Of a stretch of DNA of 64,000 nucleotides, positions 45,463 to 56,823 are shown piece after piece. Position numbers and translations under genes: made by a program. Position 1 is the stretch's first letter. Each line of letters begins with the position of its first letter. Below the pieces are notes generated by a model, which saw nothing but the letters and a program-made list of their open reading frames with translations, was not told the DNA's origin and ran no database searches. Origin of the DNA: Vicia villosa (taxonomy: Eukaryota > Streptophyta > Magnoliopsida > Fabales > Fabaceae); assembly GCF_029867415.1 (NCBI RefSeq), contig NC_081183.1, positions 141,747,097 through 141,811,096 on the forward strand. Direction: 5' to 3'.

Positions 45463-47300
45463 ACATGTGTGTGTGTGTTTCCCCTACAAGGGCAAGGAGA
45501 CTCAAAGGCGCTAGTAGGACGTGGATGGTGAGGCTTAGCTCATTGCGGCGAGTATCCCTGTATGGTGATTTTGTAGGCTATTTAAGGGACCTTCTCATGT
45601 GAGGTGAGAGATCCTATAAATGGTCAACGCTGCTAGCTGCAGGCGGGCGAATATGTATGACTTCAAGTCTGTCACTTATCCCCTTGAGGGATAAAGTATT
45701 TATAAAGGTCCCGGGGACTTATAGCTTTTTACCTCTTAGACGTGGTCTTAACCGCTCCCCTCTAATTGGGGGAGGTTATTGACCGCCTATCTCCCAAAAT
45801 CCGTAGGGAAGTTTTCTGGCTTGACATCTACGTTGGTGTAGCCTCTCAGGAGACCCCCTTGGATTCTTCTTGGGCTGCATAATTGGTGAGCGGGGGCAAC
45901 CTGGTCTAGGGCTTTACCAAAATAACACTACATAGTCCCTCAAGCATAGGGACTTTCGCTGACCCCTGATCCTAAACTCACCGTGAGGATGGACTCACGT
46001 GTCCTTTCTCCCTTAGACCGTGAACTAATACAGTTTTGGAGTGCAATGCCCTTTTTGTTCGAGACCATGAAGATGGCAACGGAATAGAGGAAAACCTAGT
46101 TATGAGTAAGTACCTTTTATTGGTGTTCTTACGAGATGATGAGGGTGCCCATTGATGAGAAAAGTGAGCATATGGTGAAGAAGCATTTGTGGAACAACTC
46201 CACATTAGATATCGTGGCTTTTGTCGATCATTTCTTTTCCTTTTCTAGGAACTTTCCCGGTTATTATTAGAGCCTTTTTGCCTTGTCTCCCACCCAACAG
46301 TCAACCTTGTTAGAGGTCCAGCTTATGAGGTGTTTCTTGTAACACCTTAGACTACTTTCAGGATTATCGACAGATCCCACAAACCAACACGGGTCTTCTC
46401 AGCATGATTTTTTCTTACTCACACATTTTCTGGAAAACTTCCCAAAAAGTCACCCATCCCAAAATTGCTCCAAGTCAAGCACGCTTAACTGTGGAGTTCT
46501 TATATAACATGCTACCAAAAAGAAGATGCATCTTGTTGGTATAGGTAGTATCTATCAATCCTTATATGCATTCCTTCAACTATGTATTCCCTTCCCTGCA
46601 TAGCCTCAGCATCCCTCTCATTCCAATATGGCAACTACCCTTTCCCCTTTCGACCTTAGGTGTAACATGCGGTGCTACCACTCCTCACCTTCTTCGGCCT
46701 CGGGTGTTACATTTCTAAGTGGAGAAGGTGTTAAGAGATAAGCGCTCTGATACCCTAGGGAAGATGCTGCCTGGGTGACTAACTTGAACAATCATACCTA
46801 GAAAGGCGGGTGGCGTTAAAGCATATGAAGGTAAGAAGGGATTATCAGAAGGTGCTTTCAGAAGAAGTGGCTGCCGAGGCACATATTCAGCAAGTAGAGG
46901 TGGGGGGATTGAAGAAGTTTCTCGAGGAAGCCCATAACGCTCTCGAGAGCGCGAAGGGGCGAGTCTCCTAGCTTACGGATGACGCCTTGGCGACCTCTGC
47001 TCATCATTTTGAGGAGGCAAGAAGGCGGATGGCTCTCCTCTATCCCTATCTTGATTTAAGCCCCCTGGACCCTTTAAAGGTTGTTTTGGATGGGAAGTTG
47101 GTGGATGAAGAATGACTTCTTTCCCTTTCCCCTTTTTTGTCTGCAATTTTGTTAAACCCTTCAGGGTGTTTTTTGTAATTATCTTGAACAGCGACGTCCC
47201 TTTGTGGGCGCCTTTATTTTAATTGTTTTGAGTGTTAACTGTTCTTTTTTTTTTGGCTTAATCTTAAGAGGTTTTGAGGCTATGGTCGTCTCTGACCGTG
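45463..47300 (+). pseudogene. Degraded retroelement piece with coiled-coil gag-like remnant
   Basis: 45463-45960 looks like a transcribed leader or LTR (many GC-rich motifs, no ORF). From about 45990 broken frames appear, such as SRVLSPLDRELIQFWSAMPF and EKSEHMVKKHLWNNSTLD. After the Cassandra insertion a frame from about 46810 reads MKVRRDYQKVLSEEVAAEAH and KKFLEEAHNALESAKGRVS, then TAG, then ATSAHHFEEARRRMALLYPY and ends EE-stop near 47116. The coiled-coil, acidic-basic composition suits the C-terminus of a plant transposon or gag-type protein, but I cannot name the family. Confidence 0.5.
46338..46711 (-). mobile_element. Cassandra TRIM solo LTR with 5S-rRNA-like promoter
   Basis: The element has TG...CA ends (tgtaacacctta ... 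cgggtgttaca) and a perfect 5-bp duplication tttct (46333-46337, 46712-46716). On the minus strand, 46449-46490 reads agttaagcgtgcttg followed by gggatgggtgac, the box A and box C of 5S rRNA that define Cassandra LTRs. It is 374 bp long with no internal domain or second LTR, hence solo. It sits inside the degraded retroelement reading frame. Confidence 0.92.
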
Positions 47301-47302
47301 AC

Positions 47303-47503
47303 AAGGATCCTCCCTTGGGGATCCAACAAATATAATTATCTCTCTGGGCGGCAAGGATCCTCCTTTGGGGGATCCAGCAAATATAATTGCCTCTATGGGC
47401 GGCAAGGATCCTCCCTTGGGGATCCAGTAAATATAATTTCCACTATGGACGACAAGAATCCTCCCTTGGGGATCCAACAAATATAATTGCTACTATGGGA
47501 GGC
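47303..47503 (+). repeat. Four-copy 50-bp tandem array with BamHI-type palindromes
   Basis: Units start at 47303, 47353, 47404 and 47454. Each contains ggatcctcccttggggatcc (or a one-base variant) followed by 'aaatataatt' and 'ctatgggcggc'. Confidence 0.9.
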
Positions 47504-47515
47504 AATGATCCTGTT

Positions 47516-48537
47516 GGGTCAGAATACATAGTAAAAAAATAATCTAGAGGGGGTGAAGAGACTAAAACAAAAATTCAACTGATTTTTCAAAACTGGATTG
47601 TAAGAGGTATTTCAAAGTTGCACGCGGAAGATTTAGAGCGAAAATATGAAAATTATACTTTTATTGATACTTGATCATGCTAACACCTAATAACTTCACA
47701 AATATCAAAGATGATTTACTGATGATACACAAAGGTATTCAATTGATACCAATTGTATACTTCACGAGGTAAGAATATAAAACGATTCAATTTTAATGAA
47801 TGCTAAACTCAATATTTTCCTGAATTTAATCACCACTAAAGTTCGATTAGGTATCAATTCTAACAAAGTCTAACCTTACGTTGTAAATCACTATCAAAAT
47901 GAATAAATGATCAACTACTCTAAGAATTGAAAACCTATGATTGCGACTTTACGTGTCTATAAATCTGATGACTGCAAGTGCACAGTCGTGTCGTGTAGTT
48001 TTAAAAGATATCGAATCCACAGGGACTATGAATCGATCTACCGTTATCTAAGGTTACTATGTAAAGCTAAGGCTACTAATATTTTTGATTGTTTCTAAAG
48101 GGAATGTGATTGTGAATTCTAAGAAATATAATAATAGGCGGATATCAATATGTATTTCGTTTAACTTAGGTGATCTGAAGGTCCATTGGCTATGGTGTTA
48201 ATTCAATTAAAGATCTTTATTAATTCTATTGATTAAAAGTCCTCCTCTCAAACTCTCGCTCTGTTGATTTAGACTACTGTCCTAACTCGTAATGTACGCT
48301 CTCGCCATCCCATTAGATTTAGAAAAGCTCTTTGAAAACAACATAGTTAATAAAATGCTTGTTTTATGAAGTCGTTATCTACTTAAATCCCCTAGTCTCA
48401 AACTCTCGCTCTGTTGACTCGGTTCATGCTAGTATTCCTTAACGTACGCTTTCGCCATCCCGCGTCGGGTTTAAAAACACTTTTTGAAAGTAAATAAATT
48501 CTAATTAGTTTTAATACGCTTTCGTCGTCCTTAAAAC
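47516..48537. repeat. Unclassified older repeat, left part, interrupted by SIRE copy 2
   Basis: Non-coding. It contains 'gactgcaagtgcacagtcgt' and 'atatcgaatccacagggact', a combination I associate with plant LTR elements. Copies of 'ctcaaactctcgctctgttga' lie at about 48247 and 48400. The same motif recurs beyond the SIRE insertion, showing continuity. Family not identified. Confidence 0.5.
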
Positions 48538-49670
48538 TGAAGGATAGAAAAACACTTAGAAAGGGGGGGTTTGAATAAGTGTAGTTTTAAAACTCTTAAG
48601 AGAAAAACAATTTGCACAATGATTTTTATCCTGGTTCGTTGTTAACTAAACTACTCCAATCCACCCCCTTGGAGTGATTTACCTCACCTGAGGATTTAAT
48701 CCACTAATCACACAAGATTACAATGGTTTTCCACTTAGATAACCTCTAAGTCTTCTAGAGTATTCTGATCACAACCTGATCACTCTAGGAACACAATGCT
48801 TAGATACCCTCTAAGACGTTCTAGAGAATCCGATCACAACTTGATCTCCTCTAGTTCTTACAATAGAATGTAAACAAATTCTTATGAGAGTTACAATGCT
48901 TCTTAATAAGCTATTATCACAACTGTGATTTTTCTCTTAAGTTTAAGCTTAATCTCACTAAGATATTACAACAGTAATGAAGTGAGGTTGAAGATGAAGT
49001 TTGAGAGCTTTTAGAATTTGACAACGTTTCTGTATGTTTGCGCAAAGTGTTGTATTCAGCTTCTCATCAGAACTTCTATTTATAGGCGTTTGAGAAGATG
49101 ACCGTTGGGAGCATTTAATGCGTTGCGTGATCCGTACAGCATTGCATTTAATGCTTCACTCTTTTGTCAACTACCTCGAGCCTTGCTTTTGCTGTGTCTA
49201 CTGACGTTGCCTTTAATAGCTTCTAACGTTCCTTTTGTCAGTCAGCGTAGCCTGCCATCTTGTACTTGCTTCTGATCTGATGTTTGTGTAAACAACGTTT
49301 GAATATCATCAGAGTCAAACAGCTTGGTGCAGAGCATCTTCTTGTTTTCTGACCTTGAAGTGCTTCTAGCGTGATACCATGAGAACTTCAGTGCTTCTGC
49401 TTCTGATCTCAAGTTCTTCTGATGCTTCAATAGACCATGTTCTGATTCTGCTTGACCATCTTTCTGATGTCTTGCGAGAGCATGTTCTGATGTTGCATAC
49501 TTGAACCTTCTGAGTTAGTGCTTCTTGCGCTGATTTTGTGCATACTCTATATATATTTCCTGAAATGGAAATTGCATAAAATTAGAGTACCACATTATCT
49601 CAAACAAAATTCATATACATTGTTATCATCAAAACTAAGAATATTGATCAGAACAAATCTTGTTCTAACA
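48538..49670 (-). repeat. 3' LTR of SIRE copy 2
   Basis: On the minus strand it begins TGTTAGAACAAG at 49670 and ends ...TATCCTTCA at 48538. Confidence 0.95.
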
Positions 49671-50721
49671 ATCTCCCCCTTTTTGATGATGACAAAAACA
49701 TATATAAATGATATGAATTTGCAATCAGAATATCAGACGGCTAAAGACAATTACACAGTTATAGCATAAGCATATAAACATAGTGTGTGAATATGTCTCC
49801 TCCTGAGATTAACAATCTCCCCCTGAGATAAATAATCTCCCCCTGAAATAAATATCGGAAGAAATTTATAAATAAAGGACTTCCCTGAGTATTTTCCATT
49901 TCAGTTGAGACGATCACATATGCTTAGAACTTCAGAACATTCAGAGCTTCTGCTTCTTGCTTCCATAGGACAGCTTCAGAGCTTTGAATTTCTTCTTGAA
50001 TCATTGCATGCTAGATTGTATCAGAACATTGTTGAATGTAACATAGCATCATCAGAGCATCTCTACATCCTGAAATGTTTCAGAACAAGCTAAACGACAA
50101 AAGTCAGAGCATGAATGAATCAGAATCATAAAATATGTATCAGAGCATATAGTATGTGTCAGAGCATGAAACAAATTGTATCAGAACACATAAAAATGCA
50201 TCAAAACATAAAATATGTATCAGAGCACATAGAGAACAAAAATGTATCAGAACATATAAGGAGTAAGAATGTGTTAGAGCATATTCTATCAAAGAATATC
50301 AGAACATTCTTCCTTGCTTCTGATCTTAAAGCTTCACAGCACTCAGCTTGCTTCAATTTCCATGAGCTTGTTTCTATATAGAATTGCTTTTCCCCATGTC
50401 TTTGCTTCTCATGTTGAGCTTTTTAGAATGTCTTCAATCCTGCAAAACACTCAAAGACATAGAACTTGCAAATTCTGTTAGAAATGTGGAGACTTACTCC
50501 CAGCAACTGATAATATAAATCAGATCATTTATCACATTTTCTCCCCCTTTTTGTCATAACATCAAAAAAGCATAAAAGATTCAGATGAAAAACACACAAT
50601 ATGAGAGAAAAGAAAGATAACTTTCATTGATTCAATCAGAAGAATTATCAGAAGATACAAAAAGAGATGCAAGAAGACAGATGCAACAATAAGGAGACAA
50701 CTAAGACACAAAAGACTACGA
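49671..50721 (-). other. 3' non-coding region and polypurine tract of SIRE copy 2
   Basis: On the minus strand caaaaagggggagat (49672-49685) directly precedes the 3' LTR, and 'cagggggaga'-type repeats recur at 49798-49850. The middle holds degenerate 'tctgatacat' short repeats (50140-50290). No 68-bp array like that of copy 1 was seen. Confidence 0.75.
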
Positions 50722-51361
50722 CTAGCCTAGCTTAGACATAATCTTGGCCAGCATGTCATGAATCCCAGCAGTGCTTTCATTCTACTTCTTCATGAAGTTT
50801 CTGAACTCTTCATGTGCTTGATCATGCTTATCCAGACGAGAAGCAAGAACTTCTTGATTCTGTTGAAGAGCCTCCAAAGTCTTCTCCAGACGAGAGGATT
50901 CACCAGAAGTTTCACCACCAGCATTCAGTGGAATAACATGTCCAACAGAAGCATCCAATGTAAGAACATCTTCTTGAGTTTCCGGAACAAGACTTTTCTC
51001 AGAAGACTGATTCTCAACATCAGCCTCTTCCATAGAAGTATCTTCATCATATTCTGGAGTAGGAAGATCAGAATCTCCATTTTCCAGAGCTTGAAAAATC
51101 TCAGCTAGATTCTTTGGAGGAATAGGAGCATCAACGACTGGATGGTGGGCAGCCTCGGGACCAGCCTTGTTCCATTGTCTCAGCATCAGTGTTGAAACCA
51201 TGTAATCTTAGATTTTCAAAATCTACCGAAGATTCACACAGAACTTCCAGTTTAGTTGAAAGAATGGAACATGTCTTCAATGGAGCATAACCATACTTGC
51301 GATGAACAAGATGAGCAGAAGACATTTCTTCTTTACTAGCGGAACTCGATGAAGAAAGCAT
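50722..51361 (-). pseudogene. Third (env-position) ORF remnant of SIRE copy 2
   Basis: Starts MLSSSSSASKEEMSSAHLVH and contains TCSILSTKLEVLCESSVDF, matching copy 1. A frameshift near 51190 is followed by an acidic, coiled-coil-like stretch (ETSGESSRLEKTLEALQQNQ, RLDKHDQAHEEF). A TAG at about 50782 and then NESTAGIHDMLAKIMSKLG and a TAG at 50724-50722 end it. No signal peptide or membrane anchor is evident. Confidence 0.7.
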
Positions 51362-51846
51362 GGAGATATACTGAAGATTCAGTTACGAACTAGGGTTTAT
51401 GCAGAAAAAGAAAGAGGAAGATGAATGAAGAGAGAGAATGTAAAAAGACTGAAATGATGTGAGATGAGTATATAAAGGGACGGATTTGAAATGAAATGCA
51501 ATAGTGTTTGAATGAATATGATTACAGAAAACAAGGAATCAAATGCATTTAATGAGAGATGACATTAGGAGAGATAAAGTGAAAATTGAAATGATTTGCA
51601 CAGTTACCTAGGGCGGCGTCTCCTCAACTGTACGCATGCTTGTCCAAAAAGAGTGAACACGTGTTCATTTTCTGGAAAGCTGGTGACATCTGTTTTGCTT
51701 TAAAGGAACTTCTGAATCAACTTAGATAATGAAACGTCAGAGATGACTGAATCAGAACTTCTAATTGATCACCATCAGAACTTCTTATAAGAAGATAACA
51801 CAAGGTCATTTCAGAACTAATCCATACATCAGAACTTCTCATCTTC

Positions 51847-54800
51847 TCATTCTGGGCATAAATCCATACTGATATTCTTCATAATGAACTTAAACCTATC
51901 TTCAGCAAGGGGTTTTGTAAAGATATCAGCCCATTGATGGTCTGTATCCACAAAGTTTAAAGAAACAACACCCTTCTGAACATAGTCCCTAATGAAATGA
52001 TGTTTAATCTCAATATGTTTAGCTTTGGAATGTAAGATAGGATTCTTAGATAAACATATAGCAGAAGTATTGTCACAGAAGATAGGAACATCTGTGTGCA
52101 ACAACCAGCAGCAGTAACATATTCTGCTTCTGTTGTTGAGAGGGCAATGGTGGCTTGCTTCTTGCTGTACCAAGAGATCAGGTGACTTCCAAGAAATTGA
52201 CAACTTCCAGAAGTGCTTTTTCTTTCAACTCTATCTCCAGCATAGTCAGCATCACAGAATCCTACTAAGTTGTACTCTTTAGATCTTCTGTAGACTAAAC
52301 CAACATTAGTAGTACCTTTCAGATACCTCAGAATTCTCTTAACAGCTGTTAAGTGAGATTCTCTAGGATCTGATTGGAATCTTGCACACAAGCAAACACT
52401 GAATAAAATGTCAGGCCTAGAAGCAGTCAAATATAGAAGAGATCCTATCATACCTCTGTACAACTTCTGATCTACCTTCTTACTTACCTCATCCTTACCT
52501 AGGACACACGTTGGATGCATAGGAGTTTTGGCTTCTTTGCTCTCAGAAAGATTAAACTTCTTCAGAAGTTCTTTCACATACTTCGTTTGATGAACATATG
52601 TTCCATCAGAAGTTTGATTGATTTGAATCCCAAGAAAATACTTGAGTTCTCCCATCATGCTCATCTCAAATTCAGCCTGCATAGACTTAGAAAACTCCTT
52701 CCCAAGTGAAGCATTAGAGGTTCCAAAGATAATATCATCAACATAAATTTGACAAATTAAAATATCTTTCTTAAATGTTTTACAGAAGAGAGTAGTATCC
52801 ACTTGTCCTCTAGTGAAACCATTGTTCAGAAGGAAAGAACTTAATCTTTCATACCAAGCTCTAGGAGCTTGCTTCAATCCATATAATGATTTATTTAATT
52901 TGAAAACATGTTATGGAGACTTAGAGTCTTCAAAACTAGGAGGTTGGTGGACATAGACTTCCTCATCTATATAACCATTTAAGAAGGCACTCTTAACATC
53001 CATCTGATATAGAGTGATGTTGTGTTGAGTGGCAAAAGAAATCAATAAGCGAATAGATTCTAACCTGGCCACTGGTGCAAAGGTTTCTGTATAGTCAATA
53101 CCTTCTTGCTGACTATAACCCTGAGCCACCAGTCTGGATTTATTTCTTACCACTTCTCCCTTTTCGCTTAGCTTATTTCTGAAGACCCACTTTGTACCAA
53201 TGAAGTTAAATCCTTTTGGTCTAGGAACAAGATCCCATACGTCATTCCTTGTAAACTGATTTAGTTCCTCTTGCATGGCAATTATCCAGTCTGCATCTTC
53301 TAGAACTTGATCAACAGAAGTTGGCTCGATCAAGGAGACAAGACCTAATTGACATTCTGCATTGTTCTTAAGGAATGCTCTTGTTCTGATAGGATCATCC
53401 TTCTTTCCAAGAATGACATCTTCTGAGTGAGCAGAGGTGAGTCTAGAAGATCTTCTGACTGTTGGCTCTTCAGAAATTCTGAGATTTTCTAAAGACGCGG
53501 CAACTTGATCTTCTGATCCTTTGCTTATAAGATCTTCAGCTTCTGAAACTTTGCTTCTTGGTTCTTCAGCTTCTGATATATCAATATCTATATCTGCAAA
53601 ATTCTCAAACTGCTTTGGCTTTTCAAGACCAAGCTTATCATCAAATCTGATATTGATTGATTCTTCTACAACCAATGTTTCAGTATTGTATACTCTGTAG
53701 CCTTTAGAGCGTTCAGAATATCCAAGAAGGAAACATTTCTGTGCCTTAGAGTCAAACTTAACAAGATGATCTTTAGTATTCAAAATGAAACAAACACATC
53801 AAAAGGATGAAAATATGAAATGTTGGGCTTTCTGTTCTTCCACAATTCATAAGGAGTCTTATTTAGAATAGGTCTTATAGAGATTCTATTCTGAATATAA
53901 CATGCAGTATTTATTGCTTCTGCCCAGAAGTGCTTAGCCATATTGGTTTCATTGATCATGGTTCTTGCCATTTCTTGTAGAGTCCTATTCTTTCGTTCTA
54001 CAACTCCATTTTGCTGTGGAGTTCTAGGACAAGAGAAATCATGGGCAATACCATTTTCTTTGAAGAACTCCTCAAAGAATCTGTTCTCAAATTCACCACC
54101 ATGATCACTTCTGACCTTTATGATTTTACACTCCTTCTCAGATTGAATCTGAGTGCAGAATTCAAAGAACACTGAATGAAAATCATCCTTGTGTTTTAAG
54201 AAATTTACCCATGTCCAGCGGCTATAATCATCTACGATGACTAATCCATATTTCTTCCCTCTGACAGATGTTGTTTTGACTGGGCCAAACATATCAATGT
54301 GCAGAAGTTCTAGCGGCCTAGAGGAAGAGACTACATTCTTAGATTTGAATGCAGGTTTGGAGAACTTGCCCTTCTGACATGCTTCACAAAGAGCATCTGA
54401 TTTGTGTTTCAGATTTGGGAGTCCTCTGACCAGATTTAGTTTGTTAATCTGAGAAATCTTTCTCAAACTAGCATGTCCTAATCTTCTGTGCCAGACCCAT
54501 TGCTCTTCAGAAACAGACAGAAGGCAAGTCACCTTCTGCTTCTCAAGATCAGAAAGATCAATCTTATAAATGTTGTTCTTTCTCTTGCCTGTAAATAGGA
54601 TTGAGCCATCCTTCTGACTTACAGCCTTGCAAGACTTTTGATTGAAGATTATGTCATAACCATTGTAACTTAATTGACTTATGGACAATAAGTTATGCGC
54701 TAATCCTTCTACAAGAAGTACATTAGATATGGAAGGAGAGTTACCAATACTTATAATTCTAGAGCCAATTATCTTGCCCTTCTGATCTCCTCCAAACTTG

Positions 54801-54931
54801 ACTTCTCCACCAAACTTAAGCACCAGGTCTTGGAACATAGACCTTCTTCCTGTCATGTGTCGCGAGCACCCAGAGTCCAGGTACCATGACATGTTGTGCT
54901 TTGTCTTCTTTGCTGCCAAGGATATCTGCAA
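51847..54931 (-). pseudogene. pol: Pol polyprotein of SIRE copy 2, broken
   Basis: Same domain order as copy 1: protease (YLDSGCSRHMTGRRS), HRRLGHASLRK, CEACQKGKF, integrase (HIDMFGPV, DDYSRWTWV, SDHGGEF), RT (KSAFLNGYIDEEVYVHQPP, YVDDIIFGTS) and RNase H (GFCDADYAGDR, STTEAEY). Defects are a frameshift near 53785, a stop at 52911-52913 just before the RT region around KQAPRAWYERL, and a roughly 50-bp deletion near 52090 that removes part of RNase H and shifts the frame. These differ from copy 1's defects, so each copy died independently. Confidence 0.93.
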
Positions 54932-56738
54932 CAGAAATTATCTTCTCCTTAGGTACCCACAACTTCTTGGGTCCTTTCTTGATAGTTTTCCTCAAGTTCT
55001 GATTGAACTTGGGTTTAGCATAATAAACAACAGGAGGTACATCATGATATTCTTTAGGTTTAGCAGCATGATATTTTCTAGGTTGTGTCACATGCTTCTT
55101 AGTGTGTGTAGCATGAAAGCTTTCGGCATGTGAAGTGAGCCTAATATCATGTGAGTGGCCATATTTGAACTGATCATATAATGGCTTGTATGTGATTTTC
55201 ATATCATCTACAGGTTCAAATTTGTGTGGGGTATCACCCTCATAGCCAACGTCAATCCATTTGTTTCCAGAAACACCATATATCATAGAAGCAAGATGAC
55301 TTCTGCCAATACTTCTAGATAAAAACTTTCTGAAGGAGTCATATTCTTTCAGAATATGATTGAGACTAGGAATGGATTTTTCTGATTCAGAAGGAGATCC
55401 AATATCTTTGGATAATTTTAAAACTTTTTCCTTCAGTTTAGAATTTTCCACTTCCAGCTTCTTAGTTTCAGAATCAAATAGCTTTTTCAGCTTTTTGTAT
55501 TTGATACTAAGATGAGCCTTGAGTTCTAGAAGTTCTGTTAAACTGGAAACAAGCTCTTCTCTAGATAGTTCAGAAAATACCTCTTCAGAATCTGATTCTG
55601 ATGTAGATTCTGATCCATCATCAACTGTGGCCATCAGTGCAATGTTTGCCTGTTCGCCTTCAGAGTCTGATTCTGATTCTGAATCTGAATCATCCCATGT
55701 TGCCATAAGACCTTTCTTCTTATGAAACTTCTTCTTGGGATTCTCCTTCTGAAGTTTTGGACACTCATTCTTGTAGTGACCAGGCTCATTGCATTCATAG
55801 CATGTGACCTTCTTTTTGTCAGATCTTCTGCTTCCAGAAGATTCTCCACGTTCAGGCTTCTTAGAACTTTTGAAGTTCTTGAACTTCATATGCTTGCTCT
55901 TCCAGAGTTGGTTTACCCTTCTGGAGGTCATGGAGAGTTCATCTTCTTCTTCTGATTCTGATTCTTTAGAATCTTCTTCTTCAGCCTGAAAAGCGTTAGT
56001 GCATTTTTTATAATTAGATTTTAATGCAATAGACTTACCTTTCTTCTGAGGTTCATTAGCATCCAGCTCAATTTCATGACTCCTCAGAGCACTGATCAAT
56101 TCTTCTAGAGAAACCTCATTCAGACTCTTGGCAATTTTGAAAGCAGTCACCATAGGACCCCATCTTCTTGGCAAGCTTCTGATGATCTTCTTGACATGAT
56201 CAGCCTTGGTGTATCCCTTGTCAAGAACTCTTAATCCAGCAGTTAGCATTTGAAATCTTGAGAACATTTTCTCAATGTTTTCATCATCCTCCATCTTGAA
56301 GGCTTCATATTTCTGGATCAAGGCAAGAGCTTGGGTCTCCTTGACTTGGGCATTTCCTTCATGAGTCATTTTCAATGATTCATATATATCATAGGCAGTT
56401 TCTCTGTTTGATATCTTCTCATATTCAGCATGAGAAATAGCATTCAGCAGAATAGTCCTACACTTGTGATGATTTTTGAATTCTTTCTTTTGATCATCAC
56501 TCATTTCTTGTCTTGTCAGCTTTACTCCTCTAGTTTTCACTGGATGTTTGTAACCATCCACCAGAAGATCCCATAAGTCACCATCTAGACCAAGAAAGTA
56601 ACTTTCAATTCTATCTTTCCAATATTCAAAGTTTTCACCATCGAATACTGGTGGTCTAGTGTAACCGTTGTTACCATTTCCATTGTATTGCTCAGCAGAG
56701 CCAGATGTAGATGTAGGTGTTGGATCTTCACCAGCCAT
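54816..56738 (-). CDS. gag: Gag polyprotein of SIRE copy 2
   Basis: Intact 640-codon ORF, closely similar to copy 1 throughout. It has the copia Gag domain (FDGENFEYWKDRIESYFLG), the CCHC knuckle CYECNEPGHYKNEC near residue 315, an acidic serine repeat, a coiled coil, and ends VLATHDRKKVYVPRPGA. The last 116 nt overlap pol as in copy 1. The N-terminus has a short GNGNN insertion relative to copy 1. Confidence 0.93.
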   Translation of the reverse strand: MAGEDPTPTSTSGSAEQYNGNGNNGYTRPPVFDGENFEYWKDRIESYFLGLDGDLWDLLVDGYKHPVKTRGVKLTRQEMSDDQKKEFKNHHKCRTILLNAISHAEYEKISNRETAYDIYESLKMTHEGNAQVKETQALALIQKYEAFKMEDDENIEKMFSRFQMLTAGLRVLDKGYTKADHVKKIIRSLPRRWGPMVTAFKIAKSLNEVSLEELISALRSHEIELDANEPQKKGKSIALKSNYKKCTNAFQAEEEDSKESESEEEDELSMTSRRVNQLWKSKHMKFKNFKSSKKPERGESSGSRRSDKKKVTCYECNEPGHYKNECPKLQKENPKKKFHKKKGLMATWDDSDSESESDSEGEQANIALMATVDDGSESTSESDSEEVFSELSREELVSSLTELLELKAHLSIKYKKLKKLFDSETKKLEVENSKLKEKVLKLSKDIGSPSESEKSIPSLNHILKEYDSFRKFLSRSIGRSHLASMIYGVSGNKWIDVGYEGDTPHKFEPVDDMKITYKPLYDQFKYGHSHDIRLTSHAESFHATHTKKHVTQPRKYHAAKPKEYHDVPPVVYYAKPKFNQNLRKTIKKGPKKLWVPKEKIISVADILGSKEDKAQHVMVPGLWVLATHDRKKVYVPRPGA

Positions 56739-56804
56739 CTTGACTTAAGCGTTTTTCTCTTCCTGAATCTTTTTTAAACACGGTTAAGTGCTTGCACCTT
56801 AGAA

Positions 56805-56822
56805 CCGGCGCTCTGATGCCAA
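56805..56822 (-). other. Primer-binding site of SIRE copy 2
   Basis: The minus strand reads ttggcatcagagcgccgg next to the 5' LTR, identical to copy 1. Confidence 0.85.
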
Positions 56823-56823
56823 T

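Noticed and set aside
46449..46490. 5S rRNA gene
   Set aside because: Only the box A to box C part resembles 5S; flanks, TG...CA ends and target duplication show a Cassandra LTR.
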